A stretch of 64,000 nt of DNA from Nitzschia sp. pyKryTriq1. Lineage: Eukaryota > Bacillariophyta > Bacillariophyceae > Bacillariales > Bacillariaceae. The stretch lies in contig OY101115.1 of the NCBI GenBank assembly GCA_956465555.1, positions 4,316,120-4,380,119 of the forward strand. Direction: 5' to 3'. Shown here one piece after another: positions 1-9,255 of the stretch. The notes beneath the pieces are model-generated. The model worked only from the letters and a program-made list of their open reading frames with translations, had not been told where the DNA came from and ran no database searches. The position numbers were made by a program, and so were the translations under genes. Position 1 is the first letter of the stretch; each line of letters starts with the position of its first letter.

Positions 1-152
1 TCATTCAGAAACACGTTCCGTCATTCCTGGTCTCCTTTGGGCTCATCATGTTATCCGCCATTCCCGTGGAGCGATATTTTATCAAGAGTTGGTTGGAAGC
101 TGGTATGATCGAAGCCTCTTCCCAGCTTTTCCCTCACGTCACCTGCCGGTAG
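1..152 (+). CDS. C-terminal end of an unidentified, possibly membrane, protein (partial)
   Basis: The window opens inside a reading frame (codons beginning at base 3) that stays open for 49 codons and ends in TAG at 150-152. The translation has a hydrophobic stretch (FLVSFGLIMLSAIPV) followed by a polar tail, which would fit the last membrane segment of a transporter or similar protein. I do not recognise the family. The other two forward frames are also open for part of this stretch, so coding status rests only on the composition of this short peptide. The gene would point towards the F-box gene on the opposite strand, 134 bp away. Confidence 0.3.
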   Translation, partial: IQKHVPSFLVSFGLIMLSAIPVERYFIKSWLEAGMIEASSQLFPHVTCR

Positions 153-286
153 TAGTAAATGTCGTTTGGTGATTTGCCGCTAAAGAATCCAACTACGAGC
201 ACAACAAGACTTTCGCAGTCGTCGTGCTTATTTAAAATAAACAAATGCTAGCTACCGTATACGCAAGTCCACGGTTTTCTTATACA

Positions 287-1732
287 TCATCCGAGATACT
301 CATTCGAAATGGTGACCAGCGGATGCTCCACTGTCATGGGACGATTCTTGTAGCATTCATTTGCGAGTACCATCATCCATCCTGACACGGCATCTGGTGC
401 CGGATCTGGATGAAACCCGGGCTCTTCCTCATCCAATGTCCTACTACTAGTAATCCAAGGGGGTATCGTGAACCAAATGTGAAAACGTTCATTGTTGGCG
501 ATAAAATGCCGCCCTTCTTCTAAAAGTTGCCACGTGGGAGAAATAGCAAAATGGGGACTTTGGAATCGCAGCAAAATCATTGGTGGAATCATCACATCCG
601 TTTGGACTCGATCACGTCCTCGAAAGGCTGGACCGAGTGGACCGAATTGATGATATCGAGTCTCAATGACAAACGTCTCCCGTTGTTCTCGTTGCCCCTC
701 ATCCGATCTTTCCACCAACCTCCTCTCGTTTTGCAGGCTGACAAGATCGCTCACAACCCGAGTGATTTCATCAACCACCGATGTACCCGTCGCCAAAAAG
801 CAATAGTGGGGGTGTATGTATTCGACATTTTGTGGCTCTGTCCGACCAAGTATTCCATGAAGAGGCGACACCAATTTGTACAACGCCAATTGTCGGCGTG
901 TCATGGGAAATGTTCTCAAAAGTGTAGAGTGTAGAAAGACCCACCGTCGATACCAGTGAACCGGGCCCTCGTCCTTGTGTAAAGGATCTATTAAGTCTTG
1001 AGTCCATGTATAGTGATTCGTCTTACCCTCTACGATACCGGCTACCGAGTGAGCCATCAAGAAGTAGGCAATCAGAACGTCACCAATGTAATTTTCCAGT
1101 GTTGTAGTGACGGAAAGAGGCGCGTTGGCAGCAAAGCCACGATCAGCCAATGGAGGATGACACTCGACAGTCGAATTCGCTAGCAACCGTTCATGAATTC
1201 GATGCGCTTTGGATACCGACTGCAGCTCCTGTAGACACGCTTGGAAATTGTTGGTGGAGATTCCTTGTTCAGATATCAGTTGTAGATCCTCTTGCTGCAA
1301 ATCCAGCAAGAGCCATCGCACGTCATCATTGGAGGGATGAGACATGGGAAGGGCTCTGTACAAAGCCTGTATTCTTTCGACGATCGACGGCAACACATGC
1401 CATTGATTCTTGTCGCCGTTGATTGGTTGTAGGAGAACGTCGACATTCTTTTCCGTATCGATGGTCCTGCTGGACGACGACATCGACAGGGTTGGAATCT
1501 CTCGCACTGGCACTACGCGAGAAGGTTCCGAGAGCTGATACGCATGGCGGAATAAGAATTGTCGAGCGCGACGCCGCTTCAAGTGAGGCAAAATGTCTCG
1601 CAATAGCCCTTGTCGGGAAACCTGAGAGTACCGAAGACAGTCTCGCAGAGGCAAATACTCGAGCACATGGTTGCGAGTATCCGGCGAAAGGGCGGCAAGA
1701 GGCGAGGCCATCATCATCATCATCATCATCAT
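287..1732 (-). CDS. F-box domain protein
   Basis: A 481-residue protein. Residues about 10-55 fit an F-box: an LSPDTRNHVLEYLPLRDCLRYSQVS core followed by a basic stretch. F-box proteins bind Skp1 and act as substrate receptors of SCF ubiquitin ligases. The remaining 420 residues show no leucine-rich, WD40 or Kelch repeat that I can see, so the substrate-binding part is of unknown type. The start lies in a run of eight ATG codons (a CAT microsatellite on the plus strand); the codon before the run is TTG, so 1732 is the first ATG. Diatom genomes hold many single-exon F-box genes of this layout. The F-box call is moderate, the coding call high. Confidence 0.75.
   Translation of the reverse strand: MMMMMMMMASPLAALSPDTRNHVLEYLPLRDCLRYSQVSRQGLLRDILPHLKRRRARQFLFRHAYQLSEPSRVVPVREIPTLSMSSSSRTIDTEKNVDVLLQPINGDKNQWHVLPSIVERIQALYRALPMSHPSNDDVRWLLLDLQQEDLQLISEQGISTNNFQACLQELQSVSKAHRIHERLLANSTVECHPPLADRGFAANAPLSVTTTLENYIGDVLIAYFLMAHSVAGIVEGKTNHYTWTQDLIDPLHKDEGPVHWYRRWVFLHSTLLRTFPMTRRQLALYKLVSPLHGILGRTEPQNVEYIHPHYCFLATGTSVVDEITRVVSDLVSLQNERRLVERSDEGQREQRETFVIETRYHQFGPLGPAFRGRDRVQTDVMIPPMILLRFQSPHFAISPTWQLLEEGRHFIANNERFHIWFTIPPWITSSRTLDEEEPGFHPDPAPDAVSGWMMVLANECYKNRPMTVEHPLVTISNEYLG
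1709..1732. repeat. (CAT)8 microsatellite forming the start-codon cluster
   Basis: Eight CAT triplets in a row read as eight consecutive ATG codons at the 5' end of the F-box gene on the minus strand. Gain or loss of units would alter only the number of leading methionines, not the frame. Confidence 0.95.
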
Positions 1733-2533
1733 CAATCGCTGGTCGCGGTCAAAAATGCTTTGCAGTATGCAGAGCGGGCGTAGAAGTACGATACAGCATA
1801 CGAGTAAAACGCTGAATGGTCTGTAAGTGCCGTACAGTACTTGGTATTTACAGTATTACTTGGTACCGCAGGTACTGGTACAATACCGACCGGAGAGAGA
1901 GTTAAAACATTGGCTCCACCACCGCCATTGTCGTATGCGGCACTTTTCTTTTATATATTGAGTCATAGTTCTTACATTCACTCCAGTGAGTCGTAAAATT
2001 GGATCTTCGACTAAAATGATCGCATTCTTGCCAGTGATTTCTTATTTCTACAGGTACTACAGCACAACGTAGTAGGTGTACTGCGTAGCATAGTGCGGCG
2101 TCTCCTACTCGTACATTTTTTGCTGTGACCTCTTCTCACAGATAGAGTCAGTCATCACCAGGGTAAAGCTATTTCAGACTAATAGCGGAGCAGCTTTCAG
2201 TCTGAATAGTAATAGCCGGCGGGTTCATTCTGATCTGATAGAAGGAGCGCGTCTGTGTTCGACGGTGATTGATTTGCAAGAGGAAGAATGTATTTCTCAC
2301 GCATTATTATTATGCAGCCAGCGATGAGTTCGCATCCATGTTATTATTGTGTCGTTTTCAGACACCCATCACAGATAATGAGAACACGATGATACACATT
2401 TGAGCGCTGCTGCAGCTCTTCGTTCTCGAGCTTGTACAGTATTTGATCATATCGTGGTTACTGTACGAATACGATCATTGATCATCATTCATCAAAATAG
2501 GACAAAATACACCCTTCAAACTACGGAAGTAAA
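1733..2533. other. Intergenic, divergent promoter region
   Basis: About 800 bp between two divergently transcribed genes. It holds a GTAC-rich tract at about 1834-1888 (GGTACCGCAGGTACTGGTAC and neighbours) and otherwise no coding or RNA feature that I can support. Confidence 0.6.
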
Positions 2534-3388
2534 ATGGAAAAAACTGCTGATACTCTCACGACGGACCTTGCAGCGGTATGGACAGATGATTTATTTCCAT
2601 CCGACAAGTACGCCATTGCATTCTGGTTTGAGTGGTTTATGATTGCTTACGGGACCATTGTGTGTTTGGCTCCCGCAAAATTCCGCGTCTTCCTAGGATT
2701 CAAAACCGGATGGACCGAGACGAATCCCAAGGTCAGCATGGCTGTATTCGATTGGTTTCATCAACGCTCCTTCTTGGCGATGGTAACCCATGGGTTCTGT
2801 TGGATCCTTTTCGATTCCGTGGGGTTGAAGCCTACCGAAATATATGCTCTCGCTGGCCTTCCGTGGATTGTCATTTCCCTGCATTCTTTGCTCAACGAGA
2901 TCCCCAAAGAGATGAACACTTCGATCAGGCCCGACGCCCAAATCCTCACGATGATGTTGGTACTCGATTTTCTATTGTTCATTGGTTCGCCCCATCTTCT
3001 TTTGATCGAGAAGATCGTTAGCACTTTGACAATGATTGCTGGCTTGCAGCTGTACTTCGCACCAGCCTTGTCGGCCTCCGTCTACAAATTTCCTCAACAC
3101 CATGCCGAGCAGGCTATCATTGTCCAGCATATGAAATATTATGGCATTCAATTGATTGTCATGACAATCCTAGGAGGAACCCTGGTGTGGCAAGTGGGCG
3201 AGGAGGACACCGACAAGGAAGCTAGCCGTGCCGTTGTTCTCAATTCTTTGGCGGTGAGCTGGCTTGTGGATGTCATTTTGTACATCCCGATGCTCTCGAG
3301 TGCGAAGACGACGTTCACGAACATGAATCATATCTATGCGTGGATTGTGGTTACTGTAGCCGTAGCTTCGCTTCTCTTGACCTGGTAG
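2534..3388 (+). CDS. Multi-pass membrane protein, tandem paralog 1
   Basis: A 284-residue hydrophobic protein with about six or seven membrane segments, for example around residues 34-52, 78-98, 105-120, 135-155, 160-180, 205-222 and 265-283. It is clearly homologous over its full length to the next gene (4248-5096). Shared blocks include AFWxEWxxxAxG near residue 31, FDWxxxRxxLAxVTH near 74, SPHLLL near 153 and MxYYGxxxxVM near 195. I recognise no named family, and no catalytic motif is evident. There is no N-terminal signal peptide; the first 35 residues are polar. The ATG at 2534 is the first in frame and gives the same N-terminal layout as the paralog. Confidence 0.8.
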   Translation: MEKTADTLTTDLAAVWTDDLFPSDKYAIAFWFEWFMIAYGTIVCLAPAKFRVFLGFKTGWTETNPKVSMAVFDWFHQRSFLAMVTHGFCWILFDSVGLKPTEIYALAGLPWIVISLHSLLNEIPKEMNTSIRPDAQILTMMLVLDFLLFIGSPHLLLIEKIVSTLTMIAGLQLYFAPALSASVYKFPQHHAEQAIIVQHMKYYGIQLIVMTILGGTLVWQVGEEDTDKEASRAVVLNSLAVSWLVDVILYIPMLSSAKTTFTNMNHIYAWIVVTVAVASLLLTW

Positions 3389-4247
3389 AGAACAGGAGAT
3401 CAACAAAGGCTGCCGCTGGTGAGCTGGTTCAAAGTATAAGAAATAAGGAGAAGGCTCTATACTACCGGTAGTAGTAAATTCGGGTAGCGCAGCTCCTGTA
3501 AGATATACATGCAGAAACTTTATAGCAAGCATAAAGGTTATTACTCTTAGATAAAGTTCATCCTCCTCCTTCTGAACCAGAAACTCTCTCAGAGCAAATC
3601 CATACGGTACCGGTACGTATACTATACTCACAACCCAAATATTAGGAGAGACTTCGTTGAAAACCGACTTTTCGACCCGATGGATCGGCTCTTACTTTCT
3701 GTGGGTCTGTTGGGTCGAACACCAGAAGAAGCAAGAAGAATCATCGAAGCACGCATCACAGAGGCTATCATATTACTAGAAGATATTAATATTTCTCTTG
3801 CAGATAGATGGTACTGTAGGACAAAACAAAAAGCAAGTAGAGAAATAATAAGGACGACGACCCGAAACAAAGCTAACGCTCCGATGATAGTAGGCGAAAA
3901 CCTCTGACAAGACTATTTTAGCTGGGTGAGAATTATTGTAACGCTGCCGCTCTACTCTAGCTAATCTTGAGTTCCCATCACGATGAGAACCTGATGAGAA
4001 CACTTCAGAAAATTAACACGAATGAATGACTGAAAAGCCTCTTGCCATCAACTTTTCCCCGAATCCAAATCAGAGGATCTACTCGTACCTACCACTAGTA
4101 CTACCTGTAGTAGTTTGAGCTTCACAATGACAAGAACCGTGCGTGACTTAGTAGCTCTCGCAACCATTAAATTGACATTCTTCGAAATTGTTGAAAGCAA
4201 CCACAAACGCATTGAACTAAGACAGACAGCGATACCTCTCTTCAAAG
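3389..4247. other. Spacer between the two tandem membrane-protein genes
   Basis: About 860 bp. It contains a CTACCGGTAGTAGTAAAT-like word near 3464-3480, which resembles the sequence at 145-159. Short open frames here (for example 3680-3907) lack family features. No RNA gene seen. Confidence 0.55.
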
Positions 4248-5096
4248 ATGCAGGAAGAACCTCCGACCAATATCGACACTCCACAACATTCATGGATGGA
4301 CGTGATTCCTATCGATACGAAGTATAGCATTGCCTTTTGGTATGAATGTTATATCTTCGCCTTCTCTCTGTGGGCGTTTCTGGTACCACACAAGTACCGC
4401 CAGCTCGTCGGTTACAAGGCAGGATGGAATGAAATCACCCCCAAGATCAGTATGAGTCTCTTTGACTGGTATGCCTATCGTTGCGCTTTGGCATGGGTGA
4501 CCCATGCTTTGTACTGGCTGCTCTACGATGCTGTGGGAATGAAACCTACTTCAGCGTATGCGCTTGCCGGGATTCCCTTTGGTCTGGTTTCTCTCCATGC
4601 TATACTGAATGAGATACACAAAGAGAGCGGCTGCAGCAATCGACCCGATATCCAAGTCTTGATCATGGTCGCTACAAGGCTTTTCTTACTGTACACGAAC
4701 TCGCCCCATCTCTTGCTAGCTTCAAGGATCACGAATGCCTTGACAATCTTGGCCGGCTTGCAGCTCTACTTGGCTCCCTCTCTGGCTGCTTGGATTTACG
4801 GAATGCCCAGTCGCTTCGCTGAGGAAAATGTCGTTGTGTTTCATATGAACTACTATGGTTGGAGTGTCCTCGTAATGTCTGTCCTTGGAAGTGCTTTGCT
4901 TTGGCTCGATGAGGATCTTGACAGCGCAAAGGCACGTGAGTATATGCTTTTTGCCTTGGCCGCAAGCTGGCTGTTCAGTGTTGTCAGCTACGCCCCGATG
5001 CTACCCAAGGCGCTCGTCCTTGTCACCAACACGAACTTTGCTTTTTTCATGTTGACTCTCGCTCTCGGGGTTGGAGTCGCCTTGATGTTCTTGTAG
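4248..5096 (+). CDS. Multi-pass membrane protein, tandem paralog 2
   Basis: A 282-residue protein of the same unnamed family as the gene at 2534-3388, in the same orientation and without introns. It matches the neighbour from the region SIAFWYECYIFAF to the C terminus, with six or seven hydrophobic segments in the same places and conserved FDW, VTH, LAGxP, SPHLLL and NYYG words. The divergence (clearly homologous but far from identical) suggests an old tandem duplication with both copies kept. The acidic loop LDEDLDSAKAREY near residue 220 aligns with EEDTDKEASRA in copy 1. Function unknown; a transporter or enzyme of lipids is possible but not supported by any motif. Confidence 0.8.
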   Translation: MQEEPPTNIDTPQHSWMDVIPIDTKYSIAFWYECYIFAFSLWAFLVPHKYRQLVGYKAGWNEITPKISMSLFDWYAYRCALAWVTHALYWLLYDAVGMKPTSAYALAGIPFGLVSLHAILNEIHKESGCSNRPDIQVLIMVATRLFLLYTNSPHLLLASRITNALTILAGLQLYLAPSLAAWIYGMPSRFAEENVVVFHMNYYGWSVLVMSVLGSALLWLDEDLDSAKAREYMLFALAASWLFSVVSYAPMLPKALVLVTNTNFAFFMLTLALGVGVALMFL

Positions 5097-5671
5097 ATGA
5101 TCCCGGGATGTGATCATGCAAACAATGCAGAAGACTTTGTACATCAGTAGATACTTGCACACGAAGAGGGAGCAAGAGATCGTCTTGTCTGTAGGTAATT
5201 GTAGGACTGCACCAGACGGCCATTATTCATGTTGGTCGATTGTTCAAGAGAGTGATCGAGGAGTCGGTTCGATTGGAGGATCCTCGTACACTTTTGCAAT
5301 GAAACTAACTAATGTTGACAAACATCAATGCATAGCCAATCTCCCACAAAGAATAAACTCTAAACATTGCTGGTCGAGTCTAGTTTTGTCTGCCACTGCT
5401 GCTTGCACGATGTTATTGAGGAAGATTGAGACTGAGTTCCCTCCCCCCCCACAACAAGTCGTAGAGGCTCCTGCGTTCTTTGTACGTACTTTGAGGCCCC
5501 AAGGCATCTTCATCCACACGTGGAAGGGCGGTCTCCTAGCTCTTTGGGCAGTATTCGAACAGGAATTGGGGATCCGAGCTGGCTATTATTCGTATCAGCC
5601 TGGAGTATCAAAGAAGAATGAACCAACCAACGAATGAATGAACCAATGAATGAATGAATCATCGTCGTTCT
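5097..5671. other. Intergenic, convergent 3' region
   Basis: 575 bp between convergent genes. A frame of about 170 codons (5116-5637) is open here but has no recognisable domain and ends in simple AACC/GAAT repeats at about 5618-5658. I treat it as non-coding or 3' UTR. Confidence 0.5.
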
Positions 5672-6334
5672 TTATTCGGCTGTCTTGTCTCCCACCGTCC
5701 ATTTGGTCACTTGATCGTTGATATCGCAGATTCGCGCACTCGTCACGTCGATACAAAGAATGGCAATATCCTCACCGACGATGAACTGAGGATAATCGGG
5801 ATTGTGAGAAAGGTGCATCTGGCGGTAGTGTTCTGCCTTGGCGACATCTCGTTCCACAATCCGACAGTTGCCATTCAAAGTGATGGAATACAAACCAGCG
5901 CTACCGCTGTCCTGGCCGAAATCATGAACGAGGAGGGCCACTCCATTTTGATTTTGCAACATTTCGAACTTCTTCGTCTTCTTATTGGTGCTCATAATGA
6001 CAACTTCCCCGTCCTCCGGGTCGTTCAAATAGGTGAATCTCATGAGACTCAGATGGGAACTCCCCAGCTCCGAATCCACGGTCGAGAGGTAGGCGAGCCG
6101 ACACTTGGAGAGCATTCCACGGACGAGTTCCGGAAATGGCGGCTTGAGCTGAGAACCGCGACGGGCCATGCTTGATAACGAGTCATTGTGAGCCTGTTCT
6201 CGGCGTTTCGCTTCGGCGATTCCCTGGAAGTGAAAGTAGACAACCGGTGCCAAGACAAAGGCTGCGGTCGCGATCCAAGAGGCTGAATGATGATTGCTGC
6301 CGCAATTTGAATGATTATTTGGTTTCAATGTCAT
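5672..6334 (-). CDS. PNPOx-like FMN-binding split-barrel protein, membrane anchored
   Basis: A 220-residue protein. Residues about 20-36 (ASWIATAAFVLAPVVYF) form one membrane anchor or signal segment. Residues about 70-210 read as a pyridoxamine-5'-phosphate-oxidase-like split barrel: CRLAYLSTVD near 77, SHLSLMRFTY near 93, EVVIMSTNKKTKKFE near 111, then GVALLVHD and a C-terminal GEDIAILCIDV strand. This layout resembles the small fungal PNPOx-like proteins of the YLR456W/YPR172W type more than true pyridoxamine oxidase. Such proteins bind FMN, heme or F420; the actual substrate cannot be told. It overlaps no neighbour and converges with the membrane-protein pair. Confidence 0.75.
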   Translation of the reverse strand: MTLKPNNHSNCGSNHHSASWIATAAFVLAPVVYFHFQGIAEAKRREQAHNDSLSSMARRGSQLKPPFPELVRGMLSKCRLAYLSTVDSELGSSHLSLMRFTYLNDPEDGEVVIMSTNKKTKKFEMLQNQNGVALLVHDFGQDSGSAGLYSITLNGNCRIVERDVAKAEHYRQMHLSHNPDYPQFIVGEDIAILCIDVTSARICDINDQVTKWTVGDKTAE

Positions 6335-7109
6335 TGTACAAGTACAGTGTAGGTATGTTACGACCTATCTGTAGTAGCCGAGTATGGGATTGTTAGCTTC
6401 ATTAAGCTACCGATACTTTGAACTTGTACTGTGAGAGCACAAAAAGCACTGCACATCGCGGTACCGGTACAGTACCACGGATACCGGTATGTATCTATGG
6501 TAAACGTACTTATACTGGTACAGTACAGGTACAAGTACTCGTACAAGGGTAGACAAGTACAAGTACGGGTATGTTGTATCTCAATCTCTCCTCGCTCTCC
6601 CCTCGCAAAACGCCGTCTGGTGGAATGACGACGTGCACCAATCTTAGTCGAATGGTTCGAAATGATATTAAAACACTAAATAAGTACCTTTGAATGTCAA
6701 GTTGACTTTTGGAATTTGCCGATCCTTTTGCGAACTGCAAATGACTGCGACTTCAACCAGGCGAAGAATTATTGCGGACCGCCCCCGCCGGCCGTTGTCG
6801 GCAGTCGGCAAGCTGTTGTTTTTTCTCATGATGATGAACATGAACATCTAGACTGACTGTTTGGAGATCATGGTGTAAGATTACCAGTATGCTGATTGCA
6901 TTGCAGACATCAGCGAATAAAGAGGACCGTAGCTGTAGCGTAACTCTCTCTCTAGAGAGAGCTAATAGTAATAAACGAAGAAGTAGTTGAGAATTCGCAG
7001 CGGAGTCTACTAAAAGTACCAGTGTCTACTACCTAGCCGCAGGTTCTCGAAGGTGATCGAAGCAGTCAGGGAGCGAAACAAACGCCCCTTCTGCTGATCA
7101 ACAAACTTC
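6335..7109. other. Intergenic with GTAC-rich tract
   Basis: 775 bp between the PNPOx-like gene start and the FCP gene end. The first third is GTAC-rich (see 6459-6572). A CTCTCTCTCTAGAGAGAG palindrome sits near 6944-6961. No gene seen. Confidence 0.6.
6459..6572. repeat. Self-complementary GTAC/TACCGGTA tract
   Basis: A dense run of GGTACCGGTAC, GGTACAGTAC, ATACCGGTAT and CAAGTACAAGTAC words. Almost every word is its own reverse complement or nearly so. It lies upstream of the PNPOx-like gene on the minus strand. Confidence 0.8.
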
Positions 7110-7706
7110 TTAAGCAGAGGGGAAGAAGTCGGAGACGTTTCCGAGCTTGTCGTGGACCATAAGGGCCAACATACCCATTTGGGCGGCACGGCCTTGGTTC
7201 AACTCGATGGCACGCTTGGAAAGCTTGGTCTCCTCGTCGAAGGAGTCCCATCCGAGGTCGAAGGCGTCGTTACGGAAGTCACCAACGAACTCTCCTCCGG
7301 TGATGTCCTTCATGACGGCAAGCTCCAAGAATCCAACGAAAAGAAGGACTTGAAGAGCCCCGGCAACCGGGACAGCAAACGAGGCATCCCATCCGTATCC
7401 AAGATCAGAGAACTTGGTTCCATCGTAGGAGATGTCTCCGGGAAGGTAGATACCAGCGGCGTTGACCAAGTATCCAACAACACCAAGCATACAGATACGT
7501 CCGTGCTTGATCTCGACGTATCGGAGACGGTCGAACTTCTCTTGGTCACCATCGGCGACAAGTCCAAGAGGATCGAAGAATCCAAGAGGAGGCTGGGCAC
7601 CAAGCTCGTCCTCGAAGGCCTTCAAGGAGGTGGAGGTGGTGGCTTGCTTGGCAGGAGCGAAAGCAGCGGCGGTGGCGATAAGGGAGGCAAGGACGGCGGT
7701 CTTCAT
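7110..7706 (-). CDS. Fucoxanthin-chlorophyll a/c-binding protein (Lhcf-type FCP)
   Basis: A 198-residue light-harvesting antenna protein of the thylakoid membrane. The N terminus MKTAVLASLIATAAAFAPA is a signal peptide ending in the diatom AFAP plastid motif. Helix 1 carries EIKHGRICMLGVVGYL and helix 3 carries ELNQGRAAQMGMLALMVHD, the two generic LHC motifs whose Glu and Arg bind chlorophyll and pair across the helices. A middle helix lies at about residues 105-125. An upstream in-frame ATG at 7787 exists, but it would place 27 extra basic residues before the signal peptide, so I choose 7706. Length is typical for an Lhcf protein. No intron is needed. Confidence 0.95.
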   Translation of the reverse strand: MKTAVLASLIATAAAFAPAKQATTSTSLKAFEDELGAQPPLGFFDPLGLVADGDQEKFDRLRYVEIKHGRICMLGVVGYLVNAAGIYLPGDISYDGTKFSDLGYGWDASFAVPVAGALQVLLFVGFLELAVMKDITGGEFVGDFRNDAFDLGWDSFDEETKLSKRAIELNQGRAAQMGMLALMVHDKLGNVSDFFPSA

Positions 7707-9255
7707 TTTGATTGACTTGTTCAAGAATGTACTCGGACGAATTGTGAGCCTAACAAAAAACGACTTACTTCTTCTTGGCGATTGCATGCTGCTGCGGAGG
7801 AGCTTTACGATAGTTTATTCTCCTTCCTTTGTTGGATACACACTCAAGTTACGGATGGAAAGATACGGGGCCGGTTTGAGGCAACGATAGGGGAACCCGG
7901 TTGCTCGCTCCAGAATGTCTCTCAGTACTAGGAACTCGTAGGTTTCCTACGGTGCGGCAGGAATGTGCTTGAAGATACCCACTCCGATCCCGAGCAGATG
8001 GCGTTTAGAATTTCGGTCGAATGAATCAATCACGCGTACGGTACTATGGTATGATTCGGTACGTTATACCGTACCGGTACTGTAAAAGTCCCGAGCGCGG
8101 GCGGGCGGGGAGTGGGAGGAGAGACAGCCCCCGGCGCCCGCAGTACACGTACACGTACAGTACCTGGTAGCAACCGTACTCGTACAGCACGATGTGCAGG
8201 TAGTATTACCAGTACACTTACAGTACCGTACGGTAATACGAGTACGCCGCCCACCCCGCCGCCGATAACAATTCTCGACTAGTATGAATGAAACCGTCAT
8301 GAATGAGCGAAACCGTCTGCACGTCGTTTTGTGTCGGTCCGTACTGTACCAGGTACTGTACACGTGTACGAACCTGTCGTGAATTGGATTCGCGATGTAC
8401 AGAAACAGTCCCAAATGGAGATCCAATCGGATGAGTCTGCGATTCAATCGGACGGTAGTCTTGGAAGCGACGTTCCAGCGGAAACTATTGTTTACTATAC
8501 ATGAAGAATGAACAATACAATCCAACGATTGTGATTCCCTAAACGGAGCGAAAGACTACCATAACAGGAAAGGATGTGGGATAGAGATATAGACAGTTGG
8601 GAGCGAATATTAGTATCTTCATCGCGGAAGATATGATTAATTGGATTCGGCAGTTCCAAGACTGACCGGCGAGAGCAAAGATCCAATTCCAACAAACGGA
8701 GTTATCAAAGGTAGAATAACATTGTTATAATCTCGAGTTTGAGACGAAAGTTTACTTTACTTTACTTTACTTGAGAGAGGTTCGTGCATCGGAAGATCAG
8801 ACGAACTACTAGCAATACTACACGACACGGGACTGAAGAAGTAGTCCCACGAGTCATCAGTCAGCTGACGAAGAACAGACTACGGAGATTTCAACACGAA
8901 CCGGTATCAAAAAACAGGTCGGTGGGAGCAAAAATTAATACCATATTCGTACTGTAAAGCAAGACGAGAACTGTGATTTGCCCGTTTCGTTGCAAAACTC
9001 GCACCAAAACTCAACTCTCAGACAAGGAGAGCCAAAGAGTCATAATGTGGTTCCTTTTTCATCAGAGTGCGGAGACATTATTGAGAGCTGGCGGCTTGCG
9101 TTCGACGACTTGGTTATTACCAACTATTGCTATTTGTTGGAAGCCTCTCGCCTCTTACTTGCAATCGATCGGTGAGCGTGTGTTAACAACCTCAATCAAT
9201 CAATCAGTCAATCAGTCAATCAATCAAATTAATCTATCAAAGGAAAATCCTAAAA
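7707..9255. other. Long divergent intergenic region (FCP / GPCR)
   Basis: About 1.5 kb between two divergent genes. It holds the GTAC tract at 8035-8246, a second short one at about 8338-8368, a G/C-rich patch near 8094-8140, a TTTAC microsatellite at about 8752-8772 and a CAATCAAT/CAGT repeat at about 9191-9228. No convincing exon was found, but a 5' exon of the GPCR gene could be hidden here. Confidence 0.6.
8035..8246. repeat. Self-complementary GTAC tract
   Basis: Words such as TACCGTACCGGTAC, ACGTACACGTAC, GTACTCGTAC and CAGTACCGTACGGTA fill this stretch, broken by a short G/C-rich core near 8094-8140. The tract lies in the promoter region of the FCP gene. Confidence 0.8.

Noticed and set aside
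3680-3907. Plus-strand frame of 75 codons with a helical look between the membrane-protein paralogs
   Set aside because: Too short, no homology visible, no conserved context. Composition alone does not support it.
5116-5637. Open frame of about 170 codons downstream of the second membrane-protein gene
   Set aside because: It has no recognisable domain, no signal or repeat logic, runs into simple repeats at its end and lies in a convergent 3' region. Coding status not supported.
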